Below are positions 1-8,246 of a stretch of 64,000 nt of DNA, piece by piece. The notes beneath the pieces are model-generated. The model did no database searches. It was given only the letters and a program-made list of their open reading frames with translations, and was not told the DNA's origin. The stretch covers positions 1-64,000 of the forward strand of contig JAQICZ010000004.1 of the NCBI GenBank assembly GCA_027858295.1. The letters are read 5' to 3'. The DNA comes from Nanobdellota archaeon (GTDB taxonomy: Archaea; Nanobdellota; Nanobdellia; Pacearchaeales; GW2011-AR1). The position numbers and the translations under genes were made by a program. Within the stretch, counting starts at the first letter, position 1, and every line of letters starts with the position of its first letter.

Positions 1-99
1 AATCATCCATTCGCCATAGTATTATTAGAAGATTGGGCTCACCAAAGGAATAAAGTCAAAAAATTATTTCTTTTCTTCTAATTTTTTAATTTTATTTGT
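1..99. repeat. Direct repeat copy 1 of the 3' end of the 145-aa ORF (second copy 158-256)
   Basis: Bases 1-99 read identically to 158-256 (offset 157); both contain the sequence encoding the C-terminal residues LTNKIKKLEEKK and stop. Confidence 0.95.
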
Positions 100-220
100 C
101 AAATTTTTGCTGAAATTTAGGCTCCCTTGGAAAATCGCAGAAATTTCTTAACGGAAAAATCATCCATTCGCCATAGTATTATTAGAAGATTGGGCTCACC
201 AAAGGAATAAAGTCAAAAAA

Positions 221-658
221 TTATTTCTTTTCTTCTAATTTTTTAATTTTATTTGTTAAAATTTCTTTTTCCATTTGCATGATTCTTGCAAGTTCGTCGT
301 ATTTGTGGAGTCTTCTAGTGATTTCTGTTAAAAGCTCACCATAATCGTTATTTCCTAGCGTGAAGTTTTCAGGCTCGATTACTTCAACATGAGCTGGCAT
401 GTATTTGAACATTAGAAGTGCTAAGATTAGTGGCTCTTCTACACTTACTTCGATTTCTGCGAAGGTTGTAAATAAATCTTTTTTATCTTTAACTGCTTTT
501 GGTTCATTAACTTTTCTTTCAGTTAGCTCCACACCTTTTTCTTTTGAAATATTGTCACATATTTCATTAAGCACATCTACTAGGTGGTCTGCTGGACGAC
601 CCATTGCTTCAATAATCATAATCGAATTGATTTTTTGTTTTGGTAATTCCGAACTCAT
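221..658 (-). CDS. conserved hypothetical protein, 145 aa
   Basis: Intact ORF with charged C-terminal helix; overlaps the next upstream gene. Confidence 0.75.
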   Translation of the reverse strand: MSSELPKQKINSIMIIEAMGRPADHLVDVLNEICDNISKEKGVELTERKVNEPKAVKDKKDLFTTFAEIEVSVEEPLILALLMFKYMPAHVEVIEPENFTLGNNDYGELLTEITRRLHKYDELARIMQMEKEILTNKIKKLEEKK

Positions 659-1316
659 TTTGTTTCTTATTTGGTTTTATTTTATACATTACGAGAAGAA
701 GAAGACAAAATCCAAAAATTGAATACTTTGCGTAACCCTTCTGTACTTTTTCTGTGTTTTCCTTCGTTTTTATAGTTTTTGGGTTTAAATGAATAGGATT
801 CGCAACAGAAGGTGAAAACTCTTTTTTTGTAAAATTTGTTTGTTTGGGAAGCGAAGTTTGATTGGTCGATTCTTCGACTGGTCGATTCTTCGATGAGTGA
901 GAGGAAGAGGTTGCAGAGATTGAGGGAAGAGGGGATTCTTGAGTTATTATTTTTTGTAGTTCGATTGAATAGTTTTCGAAGATGAATATTTCTTTTTTGG
1001 AGTTTCTTATTTTTACTACTATGTCTGCCAGACCTCTTGTGTCAGATACTGTTAGGAGAAATGTTGAGGTATTAGATTCAAAATGAACATCATTTATGTA
1101 ATACATTGAAGATTTCCATTTTTCATCCCAAATTTTCGAGATTCTTTTATTGTTTTGTGTTATATCTATTTTAACATCATATAGGGCAGCAGGGAAGTCT
1201 TTTAATTCTAGGTTGAAGGTTATGTTTTCCTGGGAAGATTTTGAAGGATAATCTAAATGTATTGTTTGAGCAGAGATTATGGGAATTAGGAGAATAATTA
1301 ATAATAACTGCTTCAT
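609..1316 (-). CDS. secreted/membrane protein, signal peptide plus C-terminal TM
   Basis: N-terminal hydrophobic signal MKQLLLIILLIPIISA; C-terminal TM helix YSIFGFCLLLLVMYKI followed by basic residues. Confidence 0.75.
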   Translation of the reverse strand: MKQLLLIILLIPIISAQTIHLDYPSKSSQENITFNLELKDFPAALYDVKIDITQNNKRISKIWDEKWKSSMYYINDVHFESNTSTFLLTVSDTRGLADIVVKIRNSKKEIFIFENYSIELQKIITQESPLPSISATSSSHSSKNRPVEESTNQTSLPKQTNFTKKEFSPSVANPIHLNPKTIKTKENTEKVQKGYAKYSIFGFCLLLLVMYKIKPNKKQNEFGITKTKNQFDYDY

Positions 1317-1518
1317 GGCTATTCGTTATAATGGATATACTTATTATTTATCTTTGAAAATTATCCCTAGTAGGAGGTGGGCGATTGTTTGATTGTTTGA
1401 TTTGGCGATGAGGGTATGGGGCAATTTTAGCTCGCGGATGAAACGGATTTTCCGGATTAGGCAAGGGTGTAGGTATCATGTACTCGGTATAAAGTATTAG
1501 GTCTTTTTTGTGAAGGCA

Positions 1519-1610
1519 TAGGGCAAATTAATCTGTTGAATTAGTCGTTCGCGTACCTAAGGGGCACGAGAACCTGAGCGAGACTTCTCAGACTGCGTGC
1601 ATGTAAATTG
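1519..1610. repeat. modular intergenic repeat (core interrupted by an insert)
   Basis: GGCAAATTAATCTGTTGAATTAGTCGTTCGCG...CTGCGTGCATG; matches the family core at 32301 and 25519 with extra sequence in the GC-rich core. Confidence 0.65.
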
Positions 1611-1773
1611 TTGTATTTTTTGGTGGCTAAAAATTATGAGTTGCTCAATTGATGTTGCGTTGAACCTGACTTGCCTCCTATAATCTGGGGAAGTTAGAGA
1701 CCTAAATATCTAATTAGGCATATATAATCTTGATGAACAAAAAAACAAATCAGACTAGAAACCTGCGGAGAAA

Positions 1774-2310
1774 TTATTGTTCTTTTTTCTTGGATATTTT
1801 CTTTTTGACTGCTTTCTTTTTTGCAGTTACTTTATTTTCATTGAAGTCTTTGACATCTAACTTACCTTTGTCTAGGTATTTTTCTTTGAAATCTTCGTAC
1901 TCAATATTCACCCTAGCACCCTCTTTCTTTTTCCTTGCAATTAATATTCTTGGAAATACTTTTTTTGTTAGATACCATAGGCATTGGCCTTTTTCCATTT
2001 GGTCTAGAAGTCCTGTCGATTTTACTTCTACTCCTATAACATCGTACCTTTCACCGTTTTTCTTGAAACATAGCAAGTCTGGGAAACCGGTTCCAATAGA
2101 AAGAGCCTTTGTGAATGGATTATATTTTCTTCTAGCGGGGGCGACTTTGTCTCGATCGAAGTCAACAGTATTCATCCATTTTGTGACAATCCAGCCTTTT
2201 GATTCTAGGTCTTCTCTAACTTTGGTTTCAAACAGAAGTCCTCTTCTTTTGTTTGCAGTTCCTTGTTTTGAATAATTGATTGGCTCTTTTTCAGAAATTT
2301 CCTCTTTCAT
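1774..2310 (-). CDS. VRR-NUC / PD-(D/E)XK nuclease-like protein
   Basis: GTGFPDLLCFKKNGERYDVIGVEVKSTG...QMEKGQCLWYL resembles the D-ExK-Q nuclease core; Lys-rich tail. Confidence 0.65.
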   Translation of the reverse strand: MKEEISEKEPINYSKQGTANKRRGLLFETKVREDLESKGWIVTKWMNTVDFDRDKVAPARRKYNPFTKALSIGTGFPDLLCFKKNGERYDVIGVEVKSTGLLDQMEKGQCLWYLTKKVFPRILIARKKKEGARVNIEYEDFKEKYLDKGKLDVKDFNENKVTAKKKAVKKKISKKKEQ

Positions 2311-2442
2311 TATAAAAAATAGGTGTTTTGCTTTATATATTTGGCTAACTAATGAATGGTTGAGCCGGAGATATAAAACAATCAGGCAATTTAGCTCACG
2401 GATTAAGACAGGGATTGGTGCAGGGATTGAATATATAAAAAA

Positions 2443-2660
2443 GAGAATAACAATGCTTAAAATGAAATCTCCGAAAAATTGTTTACCAATCTATTTTTCC
2501 TGCCTGAGATTTTGTTTTCCCATAAACATAAAAAATGGAGAATAACAATGCTTAAAATGAAATCTCCGACAAATTGTTTACCAATCTATTTTTCCTGCCT
2601 GAGATTTTGTTTTCTCATAAACAGAAAAGAATGGAGAATAACAATGCTTAAAAAACAAGG
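2443..2660. repeat. 95/96-bp tandem repeat (two full units plus a partial third) upstream of PCNA
   Basis: GAGAATAACAATGCTTAAAATGAAATCTCCG... recurs at 2443, 2538 and 2634. Confidence 0.95.
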
Positions 2661-2675
2661 AAATTTACTTATTTT

Positions 2676-3404
2676 ATGAAACTTAAATTAAATGATGCAA
2701 CATTATTCGCGAAGTCCATTGATTTAATCTCAGAACTGGTTATGGAAGTTAAAATTAAGGTTAATGAGTTTGGGTTATCTATTGTAGCAATTGACCCTGC
2801 AAATGTTTCTATGGTTTCATTAAAGGTTCCTAAAAGCTCGTTTCAAGAGTTTGAAGTGGAAGATGAGAATTTGGGAATAAGCTTAGAGAGTTTAAAGAAA
2901 GTTCTTAGAAGATGTGGAAAATCCAGTGCGTTAACTCTGGAAAGAAATGAGAATATGCTAGAAATTAAAATTGAAGATAAAATTAAGAGATCGTTTTCTT
3001 TAAGCCTTATTGAGATTGATGCGGAAGATAAGGAGTTCCCAGCTCATTTAGAATTTTCCTCAAAGATTGATATTGACTCCCAAGAATTAACAGATGCTAT
3101 TGATGATTGCGCTGTTGTTTCGGATGCTTGTTCCTTTGTTGTGGAAAATGGCAAATTTGTTGTAGAGACAAAGAATATTAACAAGGCAAGAACTGAATTT
3201 TCCTCAGAAGATGTTAAGGTTAATGCAGAAGATTGTAGGTCTAGATATTCAATTGATTATTTACAGAAGTTTATGAAAGCTGGAAAAGCATTTGACAGAA
3301 CTCATCTTAACTTTGCAAATGACCATCCTATTAGAGTTGACTTCAAGTCAGAAGTTGTTTCTCTGAGTTTTCTTTTGGCGCCTAGAATTGAGACGGATGA
3401 CTAG
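2676..3404 (+). CDS. pcn: DNA polymerase sliding clamp (PCNA)
   Basis: Full-length archaeal PCNA pattern (LISELVMEVKIKVNEFGLSIVAIDPANVSMVSLKVP ... FLLAPRIE). Confidence 0.95.
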   Translation: MKLKLNDATLFAKSIDLISELVMEVKIKVNEFGLSIVAIDPANVSMVSLKVPKSSFQEFEVEDENLGISLESLKKVLRRCGKSSALTLERNENMLEIKIEDKIKRSFSLSLIEIDAEDKEFPAHLEFSSKIDIDSQELTDAIDDCAVVSDACSFVVENGKFVVETKNINKARTEFSSEDVKVNAEDCRSRYSIDYLQKFMKAGKAFDRTHLNFANDHPIRVDFKSEVVSLSFLLAPRIETDD

Positions 3405-3427
3405 GACTTGTTGTTAGTTGTTAGTTT

Positions 3428-3545
3428 ATTACACACCCGCTGCACTTTATTCGCCTTTCGACAGGATAAGCTTGCTCTGCTGGGACAGAAGAAATTGCTG
3501 GAGATTCACAGGGGTTGAGCAACCTGAGAGTGAGGGCTAAAGGTT
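3428..3545. repeat. modular intergenic repeat, CTTGCTCTGCTGGG type
   Basis: CACCCGCTGCACTTTATTCGCCTTTCGACAGG..GCTTGCTCTGCTGGGACAG...TTGCTGGAGATT; related to 7028, 27590 and 28555. Confidence 0.7.
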
Positions 3546-3603
3546 TACAATATTTCAGTTTAGAAATTTGAGTATATTGATATTTTTCTTGCGGTTTGCG
3601 TAC

Positions 3604-4872
3604 TTATTTATTTAGTAAATCTACTCGGCCTGGACTTGCTTTCATGTATTTTTGCTTAATGAACCATACTAAGAAAAGAACTATTACTATTATGATTATC
3701 CAACCAATTAGCTTTCCTGTTGAAGTTTTCTTTATTGTCTCGCATGTTCCTAAGCAACAGAGGTTGGCTCTTGCTTGAACGACGTCACCGATACAAATTT
3801 CCTTGTTGGGAGTACACACATTGCCATTTTGCTCTTTACAGGTTTGCGTGTCTGATCCAATTACTTGATTTGAAGAAATGTTAATAAAGGTTCCATTTTC
3901 TGTTACAATTATTTCTGTATTGTTTTCGGATGTTTTGTTTCTATCAATAACATAAGTTACGTTGTCTACTGCTATTGTCCCTTCGGCCGCATCATTTGTG
4001 AAATTCTCACTTGGCTCAGTAGTATTCACTGAATCATTTTTTTCATCGTCCTGGATAACAATTGTTTTTACTTCTGGATTATAAACCAGAACTCCGTATG
4101 GAATATTTTCGTAGTATAAGTCTAATTTTTCAAAACCCTTTTCTGCAGGAGCATTGAATTCTAAAGTTATTGTTTCCCCATCTTTCAAAGTGATTGAATT
4201 GGTTACGACAACGGCTCCTGTAATCGGAACACCTGTTTCTCCTTCAGTTATATTTTCTTCTTGTGTTGCGTTTTTGTCAGAAGAGAAAGCGGCAAATAAT
4301 GTTGCAAAGAAGCCTTGTTTTTCTGTTTCGTTTTCGATATCTGAAATACTTAAATTATCTAGAAGGCCCTGAGACACATTACCTACTGGCATAGTTATTT
4401 TCTCTAAATCAATTACTATTTTTTTAGGCATTAAGTTCTCAACGTCTACTGAATATTGCCCGCTTGTTACTATTAATGGTGGACTTATTGAGAAGGGTAC
4501 TGTCTCATTTATGATTGTAAAAGGTGCTGTTAAGTCTGATGTAACAATCTTTCCTGCGGAACGATAGGATACATCTTTTATTGTCATGGTATAATCACCC
4601 AATGTTCGTTCTTCAGTTCTTGGAATCTGCAGATAAAAATAATAATCTCCCTCAATATTTATCAAATTAATTTTACCAAAGTTTACAGAGCTGCTTCCTC
4701 GATTAAATTCAACTTGACTTGCAATAATTGGCTTTGTAAAGGTCCCTGAAATTTTCACTATGAAATTTTCACCCTTTTTAACAGAATCTTTAACTTCAAT
4801 ATCTACTGCTGCAACAAAGGAAAAGAGCATAAGTGCTAATAAAAAAACGAAAAATAACTTTGCGAACTTCAT
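3604..4872 (-). CDS. secreted, membrane-anchored surface protein
   Basis: Signal peptide, many NxS/T sequons, Cys-rich segment near the C-terminus, C-terminal TM (LIGWIIIIVIVLFLVWFI). Confidence 0.8.
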   Translation of the reverse strand: MKFAKLFFVFLLALMLFSFVAAVDIEVKDSVKKGENFIVKISGTFTKPIIASQVEFNRGSSSVNFGKINLINIEGDYYFYLQIPRTEERTLGDYTMTIKDVSYRSAGKIVTSDLTAPFTIINETVPFSISPPLIVTSGQYSVDVENLMPKKIVIDLEKITMPVGNVSQGLLDNLSISDIENETEKQGFFATLFAAFSSDKNATQEENITEGETGVPITGAVVVTNSITLKDGETITLEFNAPAEKGFEKLDLYYENIPYGVLVYNPEVKTIVIQDDEKNDSVNTTEPSENFTNDAAEGTIAVDNVTYVIDRNKTSENNTEIIVTENGTFINISSNQVIGSDTQTCKEQNGNVCTPNKEICIGDVVQARANLCCLGTCETIKKTSTGKLIGWIIIIVIVLFLVWFIKQKYMKASPGRVDLLNK

Positions 4873-4873
4873 A

Positions 4874-6856
4874 TTACTTACTCATCTCTTTTAATTTATT
4901 CAGAACACTATCTAGTTCCTGTGGAGATTTTGACTGAGGTCTTTGCGAAGGATTTCCTTGAGGCACCATTGGACGACCTTTAGGTGGCATTGGTCTTGAT
5001 TGTTTTGTTGCGCCTGAAGGCCCCGTCGGTCTTGAAGGCATTGGACGAACTTGAGGAGGCATTCCTGGTCTATGATGTGGCGCTCCTGGTCTTCTCATTC
5101 CCGGAGGGCCTGGATAACCTGGTCTATTTGGTCTTACAAAATCAGTAGGTTCGGATTTATCATCCTTATCTTTATCTTGCATATCTTCAATGAATTCTCT
5201 GATCTTTTCTCTGTAAATTATTCCGATTGTTATCAAGATAATTAATATGAACAAAACCCAAATCCACCATTTGGATTTTGGTGTTGAACTACTGCCGTCA
5301 ACTATACAACATGTATCACTACCAGAAGCACAACTGTACATTGTTGTTTCTTTATAGCCGTCACCACAATCAAAAGCTTCACATGTTCCATCATTTACTG
5401 AACAACTTGCTTCGTCTGGACTTGGACCTGGCTCTGGAGTTGTTGTCTCTTCACAAGTCCCGCCGACACAACAAAGATTACCAGCAATACTATCATCTGT
5501 ATATTTTTCTACACCACCAGAGCAGTATTCACCACCAGAACATAATATTCCGCTTACGTCTGCACACTTTTCTACAGCTGGAGCCGTATTACAACATTTT
5601 TTAAAACCACAACCTTGATATCCAGACAACAGGTCTCCTTCACATTCAATTCCTGACATACAAAAAAAGTTGGAGGCTTCACAATCATTGTCGGAAGTTG
5701 ACGCTCCACTCTCATTATCCTCACCATCAACAATATCAACTGGGCCAAAGTAAGATCCTCTTGGCCATAAAGAATAAAGAATAAATCCATTATTTACAAT
5801 ATTCCCTCCATCCCAACAACCCTCTTCTTGTTGCATCTCAAATAACCATTCGATAGCGTTAGCTCCTTCTGTTAACTCTCGACCCCTAAATGGAATCATT
5901 GCTAGTGCAGTATCGTAATATTTTCCATTCGAAACTTTCCAATATTGCTCATTAATTTGTCTTGAAAGGATATTTGTTTTGTATTCTTCATACCCGGTTA
6001 AAATATACAATAACGATTGAGGGAACACTCCTCTATTGCTTGGTTCACCTGTAACTAAATAAGGAACATAGGAAGAAAGCTCGTGGTCTAATTTGTCCAA
6101 AACAGCAGTTGCCCAGAGAGTTCCTTCATAATCACAAGTACCTGCTAGGTCTGCGAAACAAAAAGATTCTATTGTTTCTATTGTAGTCCCTTGTTCTGGA
6201 GCAGAATGAATTTCATCTAAAACGTGAATTGTTGTGGAATCTTGTTCTTTGAATAATAGAGTCGTTAAGAAGGATTTTCCACATTTAACTTCGAAATCTA
6301 GTTCATAACATTCTGGTTTTATTTTCAACCAGTACCCCGTTTCGGATATCGAGAAACATCTTCCAGGAGCTGCTGTTATTTTTTTATTTTCTAAAATATC
6401 TGTTGTGTATTCGTTATTATCATATGTTATAGTACAAGATGTCGCGTTTTGAGCTTCAATTTCTAGGTACCAGATTAAATCTGTTGGAACCGCTTTTTGA
6501 TCTAGTAACCACGCTTCTGCTTTTACTGTATCTTCTCCAACCTTATCTAAAGCAAGAATTGCCTGTGCGGTTGTTTTTATATCACATCTTGACTTAGGCC
6601 AGCATTCATCTGATTTTGCGTCACCTTTCAATTCGGCCTTACACTCGCCTACTGACAAAACGGAAAAAATCTTTTCAAATGTTGTTAATTTGTCACAAGT
6701 TTTGTTCCCAACGACTTGGGCTAAACAATCATAAGCGATGTCTACCCTTTCAGATTCTGTCATATTTTCAAAATTATAAGCGGCTACTTTACCTATAGAG
6801 AAAGTTGCTACTAGAAAGAATACTATTAGAATTCCAAATATCACCTTCTTATTCAT
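4874..6856 (-). CDS. surface protein with Cys-rich domains, TM helix and Pro-rich C-terminal tail
   Basis: Signal peptide; Cys-rich CCVGGTC/SCSVNDGTC segments; TM WWIWVLFILIILITIGIIY; tail rich in PGPPGMRRPG. Confidence 0.8.
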   Translation of the reverse strand: MNKKVIFGILIVFFLVATFSIGKVAAYNFENMTESERVDIAYDCLAQVVGNKTCDKLTTFEKIFSVLSVGECKAELKGDAKSDECWPKSRCDIKTTAQAILALDKVGEDTVKAEAWLLDQKAVPTDLIWYLEIEAQNATSCTITYDNNEYTTDILENKKITAAPGRCFSISETGYWLKIKPECYELDFEVKCGKSFLTTLLFKEQDSTTIHVLDEIHSAPEQGTTIETIESFCFADLAGTCDYEGTLWATAVLDKLDHELSSYVPYLVTGEPSNRGVFPQSLLYILTGYEEYKTNILSRQINEQYWKVSNGKYYDTALAMIPFRGRELTEGANAIEWLFEMQQEEGCWDGGNIVNNGFILYSLWPRGSYFGPVDIVDGEDNESGASTSDNDCEASNFFCMSGIECEGDLLSGYQGCGFKKCCNTAPAVEKCADVSGILCSGGEYCSGGVEKYTDDSIAGNLCCVGGTCEETTTPEPGPSPDEASCSVNDGTCEAFDCGDGYKETTMYSCASGSDTCCIVDGSSSTPKSKWWIWVLFILIILITIGIIYREKIREFIEDMQDKDKDDKSEPTDFVRPNRPGYPGPPGMRRPGAPHHRPGMPPQVRPMPSRPTGPSGATKQSRPMPPKGRPMVPQGNPSQRPQSKSPQELDSVLNKLKEMSK

Positions 6857-6921
6857 AATTAAATTAATGAGAACTTACTTTTAAATATTTAGTTTTTCTT
6901 GCGCGGAGAGGGTTGAAGTCG

Positions 6922-7019
6922 GTTTACTGTTGATGGTCTATGGTTGACGGTTATCAGTTGACGGTGGACGGTTATCAGTTGACAGTTGACAGTTGACGGT
7001 GAACGGTCTACGGTTGACG
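6922..7019. repeat. 14 consecutive degenerate heptamers (GTTGACG/GTTATCA/GTCTATG type)
   Basis: Read in register: gtttact gttgatg gtctatg gttgacg gttatca gttgacg gtggacg gttatca gttgaca gttgaca gttgacg gtgaacg gtctacg gttgacg. Confidence 0.95.
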
Positions 7020-7027
7020 GATTATAT

Positions 7028-7170
7028 TTATGCAGACGATGTACTTCGTCCGTCTTTGACAGCCCGAGCTTGCTCTGCTGGGGCAGTTGAATTAGAATTC
7101 CATCGCTTCGCGATTTGAGTGAATCTCGTGATGGCAGGGCCCAGATTTGTGATTTGGGTTGGGATTATTA
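7028..7170. repeat. modular intergenic repeat, CTTGCTCTGCTGGG type
   Basis: CGTCCGTCTTTGACAGCCCGAGCTTGCTCTGCTGGGGCAGTTGAATTAG. Confidence 0.7.
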
Positions 7171-7226
7171 TTACAGATTTATAGAATTTATTTTTTATAG
7201 AGGACTTGCTATGAGCCTTCTGGGCT

Positions 7227-8246
7227 TTATTTTTTAACCTTAATTGCTCTTTTCTTATCAACAACCTTCTTTTTACGAATAACCTTAGAAACTTTCTTTT
7301 TACCTTTACCTCTAACCTTAATAATCTTATTCTTAGCAGCAATCTTTCTTTCAACCTTAGGAACAACCCTATTTTTATGAACAGCCTTGGAACGAATAAT
7401 TTTCTTCTCCTCATCCCCACTCAAACGAGCTAAATCCTCATTCAAAATAGCAATTTTACGATCGATATCTAGAATCATCTTTGAATAATTGTCACTTCTT
7501 ATTAAATAATCTCTTTGGGATATTTCACCACCATCAAAATACTTTTTTTGCACACTCTTGAAATATTCTTCAAGTGAATACTTTCGAAGATTCAAAGTAG
7601 ATATCTTTCTTCTCAAAGAAACTTTCTTTATAGTTTTCTTGAAAATTAAGAATAAAATAAAAGCTCCCCAAACAATAATCAGCAAAAGCTTCCAATTATT
7701 TTCAAAAAAAGAAACAAATCCAAATGCTGTATTTTTGTGAAATCTGTTCAAAGTAGAATAATCTTTAACCATTGATGAAACCTCAACATAACCCGACTCT
7801 ACTAAATCAGAAACCTTTTCATATCTTTCATTATTAATTTCCTTTTCAATTTCTCCTACAATAAATAGACTATTTTGGTTTTCCATCCCTTCTTCATAAC
7901 TCAGGTCGTAAAAAGTTTTCAATACATATAAATCATCACTCGCTCTGATTGCTGCTTCGTAGACTTCTTTAACTTCGACACAATACTCTTCAACTAATGA
8001 GAAATCCAATTCAGTCAAAGAATTCTTTTGCTTTTCAACCTGTCCTAAATAAATCAAATCTGCCTTCTCTAATAAATCATTCACCCTTAAAACATTAAAA
8101 CCATTATCAACCAAGTCCTGAGAATAACCTCTTGAAACATTTAGACACTCTTCAACAGAAGCCTGAGAAACAAAGTCAATAGCTATCGCATTTCCAATTA
8201 ATAATATTAATAAAACACTTAAAATTATTTTAAACGATGATTTCAT
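7227..8246 (-). CDS. membrane protein with basic C-terminal tail
   Basis: Signal peptide, central TM (WKLLLIIVWGAFILFLIF), Lys/Arg-rich tail; stop/start overlap with the downstream-listed giant gene. Confidence 0.8.
   Translation of the reverse strand: MKSSFKIILSVLLILLIGNAIAIDFVSQASVEECLNVSRGYSQDLVDNGFNVLRVNDLLEKADLIYLGQVEKQKNSLTELDFSLVEEYCVEVKEVYEAAIRASDDLYVLKTFYDLSYEEGMENQNSLFIVGEIEKEINNERYEKVSDLVESGYVEVSSMVKDYSTLNRFHKNTAFGFVSFFENNWKLLLIIVWGAFILFLIFKKTIKKVSLRRKISTLNLRKYSLEEYFKSVQKKYFDGGEISQRDYLIRSDNYSKMILDIDRKIAILNEDLARLSGDEEKKIIRSKAVHKNRVVPKVERKIAAKNKIIKVRGKGKKKVSKVIRKKKVVDKKRAIKVKK

Noticed and set aside
2276-2679. Short plus-strand ORFs of 89 and 66 aa upstream of PCNA
   Set aside because: Translations of the tandem repeat itself (repeated ITMLKMKSP..NCLPIYFSCLRFCF); no independent support.
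7028-7420. 130-aa minus-strand ORF
   Set aside because: Overlaps the supported 339-aa gene in another frame and runs into intergenic repeat sequence; Lys/Arg-rich shadow frame.
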